From an uncultured Lachnospiraceae bacterium (GTDB taxonomy: Bacteria; Bacillota; Clostridia; Lachnospirales; Lachnospiraceae): a stretch of 64,000 nucleotides of DNA. The notes under the pieces were generated by a model. That model was not told the origin of the DNA. It did no database searches and saw only the letters and a program-made list of their open reading frames with translations. Of this stretch, positions 51,974 through 59,498 are shown piece by piece; position 1 is the first letter of the stretch; every line of letters begins with the position of its first letter. The position numbers were made by a program, and so were the translations under genes. The stretch spans positions 62,001 through 126,000 of the forward strand of contig CABSCP010000007.1 of NCBI GenBank assembly GCA_902476265.1, read 5' to 3'.

Positions 51974-53008
51974 ATGCACAAATTAGGAAAACTTGGACTG
52001 ACTGTTGCCGCCTGCGTGATGGTTGCAGGGATGACAGTGAATGCAGGTTCTGCTGAAAATACGATTCACAAAACGATCCAGTCTGCCGGAGTGGGCACGA
52101 TCCTGGATGAATCGGTGGATACCGAACAGTGCCTTGCCGCGGCGGAGAACGCAAAAGAAGAGCGCAAGAAGATTTACGGATATGAGAATCTGGGAATCGC
52201 CAAGGTTAACGACTGGCTCAATGTCAGAAAGACGGCGGAAGAAGGCGGAGAACTGGTAGGAAAGCTTCCCAAATATGCAGGGGCGGACGTGCTGGGAGAA
52301 GAGAACGGCTGGTATCAGATCAGATCCGGTAAGGTGACCGGATATGTGAAAGCCGATTACATGCTCACCGGGGCAGAAGCCAGAGAGCTGGCGGACAGAG
52401 AAGCGGCGGATATGGCGGTATGCAATTCCGGCGGCCTGTATGTCAGGGAAGCGCCCAGCACGGAATCTTCCATCCTGACGCAGATTGCGGAAGGGGAGGA
52501 ACTGGAAGTGGTGGAAGTTCAGGATGAATGGGTCAAGATCATGCTGGACGATGAAGAAGCATATGTTTTTAAGGAATATGTGGATATTTCCAAAAAGCTG
52601 GAGAAAGCGGTCAGCATGACCGAATTAAAATATGGCCAGGGCGTATCCGATGTGCGCGTGGATCTGGTCAATTATGCGAAACAGTTTTTGGGGAACCCCT
52701 ATGTATGGGGAGGTACAAGCCTGACAAACGGGGCGGACTGTTCCGGTTTCGTTCTGAGTATTTTCAAGAAATATGGCGTAAGCCTGCCGCATCATTCCGG
52801 CAGTCAGGAGAAGATCGGGACGAAAATCAGCCTTTCCGAAGCCAAGCCCGGCGATCTGATTTTCTATGCGAAAAACGGCGTGGTGAACCATGTTGCCATT
52901 TATATCGGCGGAGGGCAGGTCATCCATGCCAGCAACCCCAGAACAGGGATCAGGATATCAAATGCTACCTACCGGACCCCTTACAGTGTCAGAAGGGTGC
53001 TGTCCTGA
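51974..53008 (+). CDS. Secreted SH3 - NlpC/P60 peptidoglycan endopeptidase
   Basis: 344 residues. A signal peptide (about 5-27) is followed by a linker, two bacterial SH3 domains (about 72-127 and 138-195; LNVRKTAEEGG and LYVREAPSTES mark each) and a C-terminal NlpC/P60 domain (about 225-343). Catalytic residues seen: Cys in GADCSGFV, His in VNHVAIYIGGG, and His in VIHASN. It cuts D-iGlu-diamino acid bonds in stem peptides during growth or division. ATG 51974 has GGGAG upstream. The expression signal is a consensus promoter with repeats over the start site. Confidence 0.93.
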   Translation: MHKLGKLGLTVAACVMVAGMTVNAGSAENTIHKTIQSAGVGTILDESVDTEQCLAAAENAKEERKKIYGYENLGIAKVNDWLNVRKTAEEGGELVGKLPKYAGADVLGEENGWYQIRSGKVTGYVKADYMLTGAEARELADREAADMAVCNSGGLYVREAPSTESSILTQIAEGEELEVVEVQDEWVKIMLDDEEAYVFKEYVDISKKLEKAVSMTELKYGQGVSDVRVDLVNYAKQFLGNPYVWGGTSLTNGADCSGFVLSIFKKYGVSLPHHSGSQEKIGTKISLSEAKPGDLIFYAKNGVVNHVAIYIGGGQVIHASNPRTGIRISNATYRTPYSVRRVLS

Positions 53009-53018
53009 CGATATTTTT

Positions 53019-53050
53019 AGAAAAAAGTCTCTCTGCAGAGACTTTTTTCT
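53019..53050. terminator. Bidirectional terminator after the NlpC/P60 gene
   Basis: AGAAAAAAGTCTCT, loop CTGC, AGAGACTTTTTTCT: a perfect 14-bp stem whose right arm contains a six-T run. Confidence 0.9.
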
Positions 53051-53051
53051 G

Positions 53052-53080
53052 TTTACAGGACAATGTTTCTGTGCTACAAT
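53052..53080 (+). promoter_or_regulatory. Promoter of rpsO
   Basis: TTTACA at 53052-53057, 17 bp, TACAAT at 53075-53080, with TGC before the -10 (extended). Confidence 0.75.
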
Positions 53081-53165
53081 TATCAGGTATGAATTCAGCC
53101 GATGCTCAGGTTTGGGACACTCCGACCCATATCTTAGTGTCAGGCGGTCAAATAAAAGGAGGAAT
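53081..53165 (+). promoter_or_regulatory. Putative S15 autoregulatory leader
   Basis: The transcribed leader before rpsO holds GACACT (53116-53121) and AGTGTC (53136-53141) as a stem, and a GGG/CCC pair in the same region. S15 represses its own mRNA in several bacteria by binding a leader fold that resembles its rRNA site. The match is by position and a simple stem only. Confidence 0.4.
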
Positions 53166-53169
53166 TACC

Positions 53170-53436
53170 ATGATTTCCAAAGAAAAGAAAACAGCGATCA
53201 TCAAAGAGTATGCAAGAACAGAAGGCGACACAGGTTCACCGGAAGTTCAGGTTGCAGTACTGACAGCAAGAATCCAGGAGTTAACCGAGCACTTAAAGAG
53301 CAATCCGAAGGATCACCACTCCAGAAGAGGTCTGCTTCAGATGGTTGGTCAGAGAAGAGGTCTGCTGGATTACTTAAAGAAGAATGATATTGAAAGATAT
53401 CGTTCCCTGATCGAAAGACTTGGCATCAGAAAATAA
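53170..53436 (+). CDS. rpsO: 30S ribosomal protein S15
   Basis: 88 residues, the four-helix primary 16S-binding protein. Seen: IIKEYARTEGDTGSPEVQVA, LTEHLKSNPKDHHSRRGLL, GQRRGLLDYLKKNDIERY. The start ATG 53170 has AAAAGGAGG. It is followed by a terminator, then pnp; rpsO-pnp adjacency is widespread. Confidence 0.98.
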   Translation: MISKEKKTAIIKEYARTEGDTGSPEVQVAVLTARIQELTEHLKSNPKDHHSRRGLLQMVGQRRGLLDYLKKNDIERYRSLIERLGIRK

Positions 53437-53442
53437 TTCATG

Positions 53443-53497
53443 AGATAAGGCGGAGAACCGGCCGGTTTTAACAGCCGGCATTCCGCCTTATTTTCTC
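53443..53497 (+). terminator. Terminator after rpsO
   Basis: GATAAGGCGGA pairs TCCGCCTTAT, with an inner GCCGG/CCGGC stem, followed by TTTTCTC. Confidence 0.85.
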
Positions 53498-53531
53498 ATT
53501 CCTGACTGTTAGGAGGAGGGCACAGGCCCCG

Positions 53532-53610
53532 GGTGGAAGAGTGCTTCCGAGACCACTGATAAGCATATCGCAGAGCGGTGTTTTTATCAGTAGTTTCGGC
53601 ATCTTCTACC
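53532..53610 (+). promoter_or_regulatory. Long leader hairpin upstream of pnp
   Basis: GGTGGAAGA...CCACTGATAA (53532-53562) pairs TTATCAGTAGTTTCGG...TCTTCTACC (53584-53610): 24-27 base pairs with small bulges and a loop of about 21 nt. No T-run follows. In E. coli, RNase III cuts a leader stem of pnp and PNPase then shuts off its own message; this has the right place and size for such control. Confidence 0.7.
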
Positions 53611-53668
53611 TGATTTTCGTACATGGCGCAGCCATGTCTGCATCACAAAGAAAAGGAGAGATGACGAA

Positions 53669-55759
53669 ATGTACAAGACATTTACAATGGAACTGGCCGG
53701 ACGCACTTTAAAGGTTGACGTGGGCCGTGTCGCTGCACAGGCAAACGGTGCGGCATTTATGCAGTATGGTGAGACAACCGTACTTTCTACCGCTACGGCG
53801 AGTGAGAAACCGAGAGAGGGAATCGACTTCTTTCCCCTGTCTGTAGAATTTGAAGAGAAGTTATATGCCGTTGGCAAAATTCCCGGCGGTTTCAATAAGA
53901 GAGAGGGGAAAGCGAGTGAGAACTCTGTCCTGACAAGCCGTGTGATCGACCGGCCCATGCGCCCTCTGTTCCCCAAGGATTACCGCAATGACGTGACATT
54001 AAACAATCTGGTTATGTCCGTGGATCCTGCCTGCCGTCCCGAACTGGTGGCAATGCTGGGTTCCGCAATTGCGACCTCTATCTCAGACATCCCCTTCGCT
54101 GGCCCCTGCGCCATGACTCAGGTGGGCCTTATGGACGGTGAATTTATCATCAACCCCAGCCAGGAACAGTGGAAGAAGGGCGATCTTCAGCTGACTGTGG
54201 CTTCCACCGGTGAAAAGGTGATCATGATCGAAGCGGGCGCCAATGAAGTGCCGGAAGACAAAATGATCGAAGCGATTTATCTGGCTCATGATGTGAACCA
54301 GACGATCATCGCGTTTATCAACAATATTGTGGCGGAAGTGGGCAAACCCAAACATGAGTATACCAGCTGTGCGGTGCCGGAAGAACTGTTCACAGCGATA
54401 AAAGAGATCGTTCCTCCCGAAGAAATGGAAGCGGCTGTTTTCACAGATGTGAAGCAGGTGCGTGAGGAAAATATCCGCAAGATCACAGAGCGTCTGGAAG
54501 AAGCTTTTGCGGAGAAGGAAGAATGGCTGGCTGTATTGGGCGAAGCCGTTTACCAGTACCAGAAAAAGACTGTCCGCAAGATGATCTTAAAAGATCACAA
54601 GAGACCCGACGGACGTGCCATCAACCAGATCCGTCCTCTGGCAGCAGAGGTTGACATCATTCCCAGAGTGCACGGCTCCGGCATGTTCACCAGGGGTCAG
54701 ACACAGATCTGCAACGTATGTACTCTGGCTCCGCTTTCTGAAATGCAGCGGATCGACGGTCTGGATGAAAACGAAGTGAACAAGAGATATATGCATCATT
54801 ATAACTTCCCGTCCTACTCCGTAGGCGAGACAAAACCTTCCAGAGGTCCCGGACGCCGTGAGATCGGCCATGGCGCTCTGGCGGAAAAGGCTCTGATGCC
54901 CGTGCTTCCCACAGAGGAAGAATTCCCTTATGCAATCAGAACCGTATCCGAAACTTTTGAATCCAACGGTTCCACCTCTCAGGCTTCTGTCTGTGCGTCC
55001 ACTCTGTCCCTGATGGCAGCGGGCGTGCCGATCAAAAAGCAGGTAGCCGGCATTTCCTGTGGTCTGGTAACCGGCGATACGGATGATGACTACCTGGTTC
55101 TGACCGATATCCAGGGCCTGGAAGATTTCTTCGGCGACATGGACTTTAAGGTGGCGGGCACTCATGACGGCATTACCGCGATCCAGATGGATATCAAGAT
55201 CCACGGCCTGACAAGACCGATTGTGGAAGAAGCCATCGCCAGAACCAAAGAAGCGAGAGAATATATCATCAATGAGATTTTGACTCCCTGTATCGCTCAC
55301 CCCAGAGCGGAAGTCGGTCCTTATGCACCCAAGATCATTTCCATTCAGATCGATCCTGAAAAGATCGGCGATGTGGTGGGACAGAGAGGAAAGACCATCA
55401 ACGAAATCATTGCCCGCACCGGCGTGAAGATCGATATTACGGATGACGGTAACGTTTCCGTATGCGGCACGGATAAGGAAATGATGGATAAGGCTGTGGA
55501 GATGATTAAGACTATCGTAACAGACTTTGAAGCGGGCCAGATCTTTAAAGGAACTGTTGTGAGCATTAAAGAGTTCGGCGCGTTTGTAGAATTTGCCCCC
55601 GGAAAAGAAGGAATGGTGCACATTTCCAAGATTGCAAAAGAGCGGATCAACCGTGTTGAGGACGTCCTGACATTGGGCGATAAAGTAACTGTTGTCTGCC
55701 TTGGCAAGGATAAGATGGGCAGAATGAGCTTCTCCATGAAGGATGTAGCGCAGCTGTAA
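53669..55759 (+). CDS. pnp: Polyribonucleotide nucleotidyltransferase (PNPase)
   Basis: 696 residues. A trimeric 3'-5' phosphorolytic exoribonuclease. Order: first RNase PH domain (1-230), helical linker, second RNase PH domain (about 310-530; GSGMFTRGQTQ, YNFPSYSVGE), KH domain (about 553-610; VVGQRGKTINEI) and S1 domain (about 620-690; GTVVSIKEFGAFVEF). All catalytic blocks are present. The length is normal (about 700). The start has AAAAGGAGAGATG. It is preceded by a long regulatory hairpin and closed by a terminator. Confidence 0.98.
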   Translation: MYKTFTMELAGRTLKVDVGRVAAQANGAAFMQYGETTVLSTATASEKPREGIDFFPLSVEFEEKLYAVGKIPGGFNKREGKASENSVLTSRVIDRPMRPLFPKDYRNDVTLNNLVMSVDPACRPELVAMLGSAIATSISDIPFAGPCAMTQVGLMDGEFIINPSQEQWKKGDLQLTVASTGEKVIMIEAGANEVPEDKMIEAIYLAHDVNQTIIAFINNIVAEVGKPKHEYTSCAVPEELFTAIKEIVPPEEMEAAVFTDVKQVREENIRKITERLEEAFAEKEEWLAVLGEAVYQYQKKTVRKMILKDHKRPDGRAINQIRPLAAEVDIIPRVHGSGMFTRGQTQICNVCTLAPLSEMQRIDGLDENEVNKRYMHHYNFPSYSVGETKPSRGPGRREIGHGALAEKALMPVLPTEEEFPYAIRTVSETFESNGSTSQASVCASTLSLMAAGVPIKKQVAGISCGLVTGDTDDDYLVLTDIQGLEDFFGDMDFKVAGTHDGITAIQMDIKIHGLTRPIVEEAIARTKEAREYIINEILTPCIAHPRAEVGPYAPKIISIQIDPEKIGDVVGQRGKTINEIIARTGVKIDITDDGNVSVCGTDKEMMDKAVEMIKTIVTDFEAGQIFKGTVVSIKEFGAFVEFAPGKEGMVHISKIAKERINRVEDVLTLGDKVTVVCLGKDKMGRMSFSMKDVAQL

Positions 55760-55788
55760 ACTTCGATGTACAGTGGAATATAGAACAG

Positions 55789-55829
55789 AAAGCTGTCACA
55801 GGCAAGAGAAACCTGCGGCAGCTTTTTTT
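55789..55829 (+). terminator. Terminator after pnp
   Basis: AAAGCTGTCACAGG pairs CCTGCGGCAGCTTT, followed by TTTTTC. Confidence 0.85.
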
Positions 55830-55928
55830 CTCTTTTTTTATCCAACAGAATTTGTCATTTGGAAAACATATTGTATCTAATTTAATGCAAAATGTTGTAG
55901 ATGTGATAAGATATCTTAAGGGAGACAA

Positions 55929-55985
55929 AGTTAGATATAGTTAGATGAATGAATTTACATAATTCTGCAGACCGTTTTACATAAT
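55929..55985 (+). promoter_or_regulatory. Candidate LytTR sites before the LytTR gene
   Basis: Two sets of direct repeats: AGTTAGAT at 55929-55936 and 55939-55946, and TTTACATAAT at 55954-55963 and 55976-55985. The second pair is spaced 22 bp start to start (12-bp gap), the layout expected for LytTR dimers. The last copy reaches the ribosome-binding site of the LytTR gene, suggesting self-control. A possible promoter is TTGTCA-16-TATCTA at 55852-55879. Confidence 0.55.
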
Positions 55986-55998
55986 AGAGGAGAAAGCT

Positions 55999-56712
55999 AT
56001 GAGGAAAATTGCGATTTGTGACAGCAGTCCGGAAGTATTGAATAGGATGCAGGAAATGCTGAACGGGCAATACGGGGGAGAACTGCAGGTTGTGATATAT
56101 CCGACAAACAGGGAAATGCTGGGGGCCTGGCAGAAAGATGAGCGAAAGAAGGCCGATATCGCCATTATGGAACTGAAGGAGAACGAAGAAGAGGGAATCG
56201 GAATCGCCCGTCAGGTCCGGGAGATTTTCGGTGATGTAAAAATCATTTTTTTCACGGATTCCCTGGAAAGTGCGGAGGATATTTTCGACGCGGATCCGGT
56301 GTACCTTCTGATCAAACCCGTGAAACAGGAAAAGCTTTTTGAAGCGGTTGACCGGGCGTTGGAACAGATGGAAGGAAGAGATGCGGAATCCGTAACGCTG
56401 ATTTCCAAAAGTTTTATTGCCAGGGTGAAGGCGTCGAGCATCTGTTATGTGGAGAGTGAAAGACGCATTCTGACGGTACACTGCCGGGAAGAGGATATCC
56501 GGGTGAACATGAAGCTGAGCGATCTGGAGGGCAGGCTGCCGGAATATTTTCTCAGGATCCATCAGAGCTATCTGGTGAATATGAAACAGATCCGTTTCTT
56601 TTCTGCAAAAGGAGTGGAATTGTATGACGGGCGCATTATTCCGGTGAGCAGACCGAGATATGCCAGGACGAAAGAAATCTTTCTTCAATTTTTAGGAGAA
56701 AAAGAGGTATAA
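55999..56712 (+). CDS. LytTR response regulator with Glu at the phosphorylation site
   Basis: 237 residues: receiver domain (1-120) and LytTR DNA-binding domain (about 132-235; ICYVESERRILTVHC, FLRIHQSYLVNM). In the receiver the usual L-D-I-x-M-P block reads IMELKENEEEG, so the acceptor Asp is Glu at residue 58; the acidic pair is also reduced to D8 (CDSS). The Lys of LIKPV is kept. The protein may therefore be always in the active-like state or not phosphorylated. No kinase gene is adjacent. The start has AGAGGAGAAAGC. Confidence 0.88.
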   Translation: MRKIAICDSSPEVLNRMQEMLNGQYGGELQVVIYPTNREMLGAWQKDERKKADIAIMELKENEEEGIGIARQVREIFGDVKIIFFTDSLESAEDIFDADPVYLLIKPVKQEKLFEAVDRALEQMEGRDAESVTLISKSFIARVKASSICYVESERRILTVHCREEDIRVNMKLSDLEGRLPEYFLRIHQSYLVNMKQIRFFSAKGVELYDGRIIPVSRPRYARTKEIFLQFLGEKEV

Positions 56713-56797
56713 AGAATTCCGAATCTTCCGATACTAGAATACAGAAAACAGGATGCGGGCGAAAAGGCCGGATGCATCGGGTACGGAGGGTTTCAGT

Positions 56798-57859
56798 ATG
56801 GATGATCGAAAAGAAGAAAAGGCGCTGGGAGAAAAAGCGATGTTTGCCTGCGGCACACAGAGCATTAAATTCCCGGTGCCTGTTTTTATCAGGGAAAGCG
56901 CTTGTATTGTGGGAAAAAAAGAAGGGGAGGGACCCCTGGGAGATCTTTTTGATATGACCGGAGAGGATGATCTGTTTGGCTGTCCTACCTGGGAAGAAGC
57001 GGAAAGCAGTTTGCAGCGGGACGCCCTGCATCTGGCGGTGAAAAAGGCAGGAATTAACACCACGGATTTACGTTTTTTATTTGCGGGAGATCTGTTGGGA
57101 CAAAGCATCGCTACCAGCTTCGGTCTGGCTCAGTATGAAAAACCGCTGTTCGGGCTTTACGGCGCCTGCTCCACCTGCGGACTTTCCCTGAGTCTGGGAG
57201 CGATGGCCGTCAGCGGCGGATTCGCTGATTATGTAGGCTGTGTCACCAGCAGTCATTTTGCCAGTGCGGAAAAAGAATTCCGTTTTCCCTTAGGCTACGG
57301 AAACCAGCGTCCCCTGTCCGCCACATGGACGGTGACCGGCAGCGGTGCATTCATTTTAAGCGGCAGCAGAGGAAATAAGTCCCGGGCAATCATTACGGGA
57401 CTCACACCGGGGAAAATTGTGGATTTCGGCCTCAAGGATTCCATGAACATGGGAGCCTGCATGGCCCCGGCAGCAGCAGATACTATTTACCAGAATCTGC
57501 AGGATTTCGGGCGCAGGCCGGAGGACTATGACCGGATCATCACCGGGGATCTGGGAACGGTGGGGCAGCGGGCGCTGCTTGACCTTCTGCTGGAACGGGA
57601 AATCGATATTTCCAAACAGCATATGGACTGCGGTATCGAAATTTTTGACAGCGAGAAACAGGATACCCATGCAGGCGGTTCCGGCTGCGGCTGTTCCGCT
57701 ACGGTTCTCTCCGCATATATCTTAAAAAAGGTGGAGGAAGGCATCTGGAAAAGAGTGCTTTTTGTGCCTACCGGAGCGCTTTTGTCAAAGACGAGTTTTA
57801 ATGAAGGACAGAACGTGCCTGGCATCGCCCACGGCGTGGTGATTGAGCATATCGAGTAA
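56798..57859 (+). CDS. spoVAD: Stage V sporulation protein AD
   Basis: 353 residues with a thiolase-like (KAS III-like) fold. It is part of the SpoVA channel that moves dipicolinic acid into and out of spores. Seen: GPLGDLFD, GDLLGQSIATSFGL, YGACSTCGLSLSLGAM, GNQRPLSATWTVTGSGAF, and the end VPGIAHGVVIE. ATG 56798 has GGAGGG upstream; the frame is open back to 56753. SpoVAD is usually flanked by spoVAC and spoVAE; neither is here, and mobile DNA begins right after. A terminator follows. Confidence 0.93.
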   Translation: MDDRKEEKALGEKAMFACGTQSIKFPVPVFIRESACIVGKKEGEGPLGDLFDMTGEDDLFGCPTWEEAESSLQRDALHLAVKKAGINTTDLRFLFAGDLLGQSIATSFGLAQYEKPLFGLYGACSTCGLSLSLGAMAVSGGFADYVGCVTSSHFASAEKEFRFPLGYGNQRPLSATWTVTGSGAFILSGSRGNKSRAIITGLTPGKIVDFGLKDSMNMGACMAPAAADTIYQNLQDFGRRPEDYDRIITGDLGTVGQRALLDLLLEREIDISKQHMDCGIEIFDSEKQDTHAGGSGCGCSATVLSAYILKKVEEGIWKRVLFVPTGALLSKTSFNEGQNVPGIAHGVVIEHIE

Positions 57860-57929
57860 GAAGCAGAGGACGACCGGGAGGGAAGGATGAATTGTTCCCT
57901 GTCAGGCAAACAATTTAAGAAATAACTTT

Positions 57930-57964
57930 CTGCCAGCAGGGTATTGCCTGCTGGCAGTTTTATG
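57930..57964 (+). terminator. Terminator after spoVAD
   Basis: CTGCCAGCAGG, loop GTATTG, CCTGCTGGCAG, then TTTTATGTTT. Confidence 0.9.
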
Positions 57965-58237
57965 TTTACCCGGTGGGGATATGTTCTAACGAGCGCAAGT
58001 CTCGAATTCACTCAGCAGTGGGAACGATATAGCTGAACACCAAGGCTCTCGCCATGAGAGTTAAGAAGGCTGAAGAGTGAAAAACGGAGGACAGAATACC
58101 CGGATATGGAATTAGCAGGGGATGTATGGAAAAAGTTTCCGGATCCTATAGCCAGAAGCGGCAGGTTCCTGCGCTTGTGGCATTCTTTGCGCAAAGGACA
58201 GAGGGGTTTGTGTTTATAATACCGGGAACACAGCGTG
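57965..58237. other. Junction between spoVAD and mobile-element genes
   Basis: No convincing gene is seen here. A CTCTCGCCATGAGAG stem lies at about 58048-58062. An att site or inverted terminal repeat could be here, but no matching partner is found in the window, so the exact left end of the foreign DNA is unknown. Confidence 0.4.
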
Positions 58238-58432
58238 ATGAAATGGGCAAAGAGTACACAATGGACATTCCGGATGCGGGCCGCGGACAGAACACAGCGG
58301 ATCGGAAAAGGGAAAGCCATCTGTCTGGATTACCAGCAGGCAGCTTTACAGGAATACTTTGGAAATGTGCCGGCAGTTTTGGGGCTGGACAGCAAAAAAA
58401 CAGGAGAACTGATAGGACAGAGAGACGAATGA
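58238..58432 (+). CDS. Small hypothetical protein of the conjugative element
   Basis: 64 residues from ATG 58238. A basic N-terminus is followed by ICLDYQQAALQEYFGNVPAV and LDSKKTGELIGQ, which reads like a real helical protein. The competing frame (58126 onward), which joins the next gene, is Arg/Gly/Ser-rich and looks like a shadow. The ribosome-binding site is weak. It ends 11 bp before the next gene's start. Function unknown. Confidence 0.45.
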   Translation: MKWAKSTQWTFRMRAADRTQRIGKGKAICLDYQQAALQEYFGNVPAVLGLDSKKTGELIGQRDE

Positions 58433-58443
58433 GGTGGGAAGGG

Positions 58444-59424
58444 ATGGAAAAGAGATTTACAACCGGTAATGCCACAGTGGATTCCCTGGGGAAAATGCAG
58501 TTCACGGGGAATGTCATTCCTCAGATGTGGTATCAGACGATCCGGAAGGAAACAGGTAAGCCGAACCTGACAGCGATTGTGATCCTTTCGGATATCGTGT
58601 ACTGGTACCGTCCGGTGGAGATCCGGGATGAAGGTACCGGCGCGCTGATTGGGTACCGCAAACGGTTTAAAGCGGACCTCCTGCAGCGAAGTTATCAGCA
58701 GCTCTCAGATCAGTTTGTCATTTCAAAGCGGGATGCGACAAATGCCATTGTAGAACTGGAAAAACTGGGAGTGCTGAAACGGGTGTTCCGGAACCTGGTT
58801 ATCAATGGGCAGACAGTTCCAAATGTATTATTTTTATCGCTGGATGTTTCAGGACTTTTAAAAGTTACTTATCCTGATGCCGGTAAAAAGGAACCTGTCA
58901 TGCAATTTCAGGAGATATCTCCCAAATATAAGGGAGGTGTCCCTCAAACCGGGGAGATATCCCCTCAAAAGCTGCCGGGATATCCAACCTGTATGGGGGA
59001 CTATACAGAGAATACATACATAGATTACCCAGGAGAATACCCATCCTCTTATCAACAGGCACTGGAAACATTCCGGGATCAGATCGGATATGAAAACCTG
59101 ATCATAAAATATGCCGGAGACCATAGGCTGGAAGAGCTGATATCGGTTGCGGTAGAAGTTCTGACATCTCAGGCGGAAACGATCCGTGTGAATAAGGAGG
59201 AACGACCGGCAGCACTGGTACAGGCCCAGTTTGGAAAACTGACGGAAGAGCATATGGAATATGTGCTGGACTGCCTGGAAAAGACAGATAAGAAAATCAC
59301 TAATATAAGGGCTGTAATGGTGACCTCACTTTACAATGCGGTAAATACGTTGAGCTGTTATGCAGGGAACCTGTATCGGTATGATCTGGCACAGGGAACG
59401 TTTGAAGGGAGAGAGATAACATAG
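58444..59424 (+). CDS. Replication-initiator-like protein of an integrative element
   Basis: About 326 residues. The N-terminal part (about 10-140) resembles the winged-helix initiator-like proteins carried next to VirD4 genes in Lachnospiraceae conjugative elements: TAIVILSDIVYWYRPVEIRD, YRKRFKADLLQRSYQQLSDQF, AIVELEKLGVLKRVFRNL. A Pro/Tyr-rich spacer follows, then a helical C-terminus (about 200-320) akin to a DnaD-like or DUF6017-type tail. ATG 58444 has AGGTGGGAAGGG; the frame is open further back. It may load a helicase or act in element replication. The family name is from memory only. Confidence 0.65.
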   Translation: MEKRFTTGNATVDSLGKMQFTGNVIPQMWYQTIRKETGKPNLTAIVILSDIVYWYRPVEIRDEGTGALIGYRKRFKADLLQRSYQQLSDQFVISKRDATNAIVELEKLGVLKRVFRNLVINGQTVPNVLFLSLDVSGLLKVTYPDAGKKEPVMQFQEISPKYKGGVPQTGEISPQKLPGYPTCMGDYTENTYIDYPGEYPSSYQQALETFRDQIGYENLIIKYAGDHRLEELISVAVEVLTSQAETIRVNKEERPAALVQAQFGKLTEEHMEYVLDCLEKTDKKITNIRAVMVTSLYNAVNTLSCYAGNLYRYDLAQGTFEGREIT

Positions 59425-59498
59425 AGCAGAAGAAAAAGAAGGCGGCCATTCTGACAGCGGCACTTCTGTTATGGTATGCCGGGGGATTTTTAGCAATT

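Noticed and set aside
54587..55621. 344-residue minus-strand open frame opposite pnp
   Set aside because: It is an antisense reading of conserved PNPase codons with no own signals.
58126..58443. N-terminal extension of the replication-initiator-like gene
   Set aside because: This part is Arg/Ser/Gly-rich without pattern and overlaps a better small frame; a strong ribosome-binding site precedes ATG 58444.
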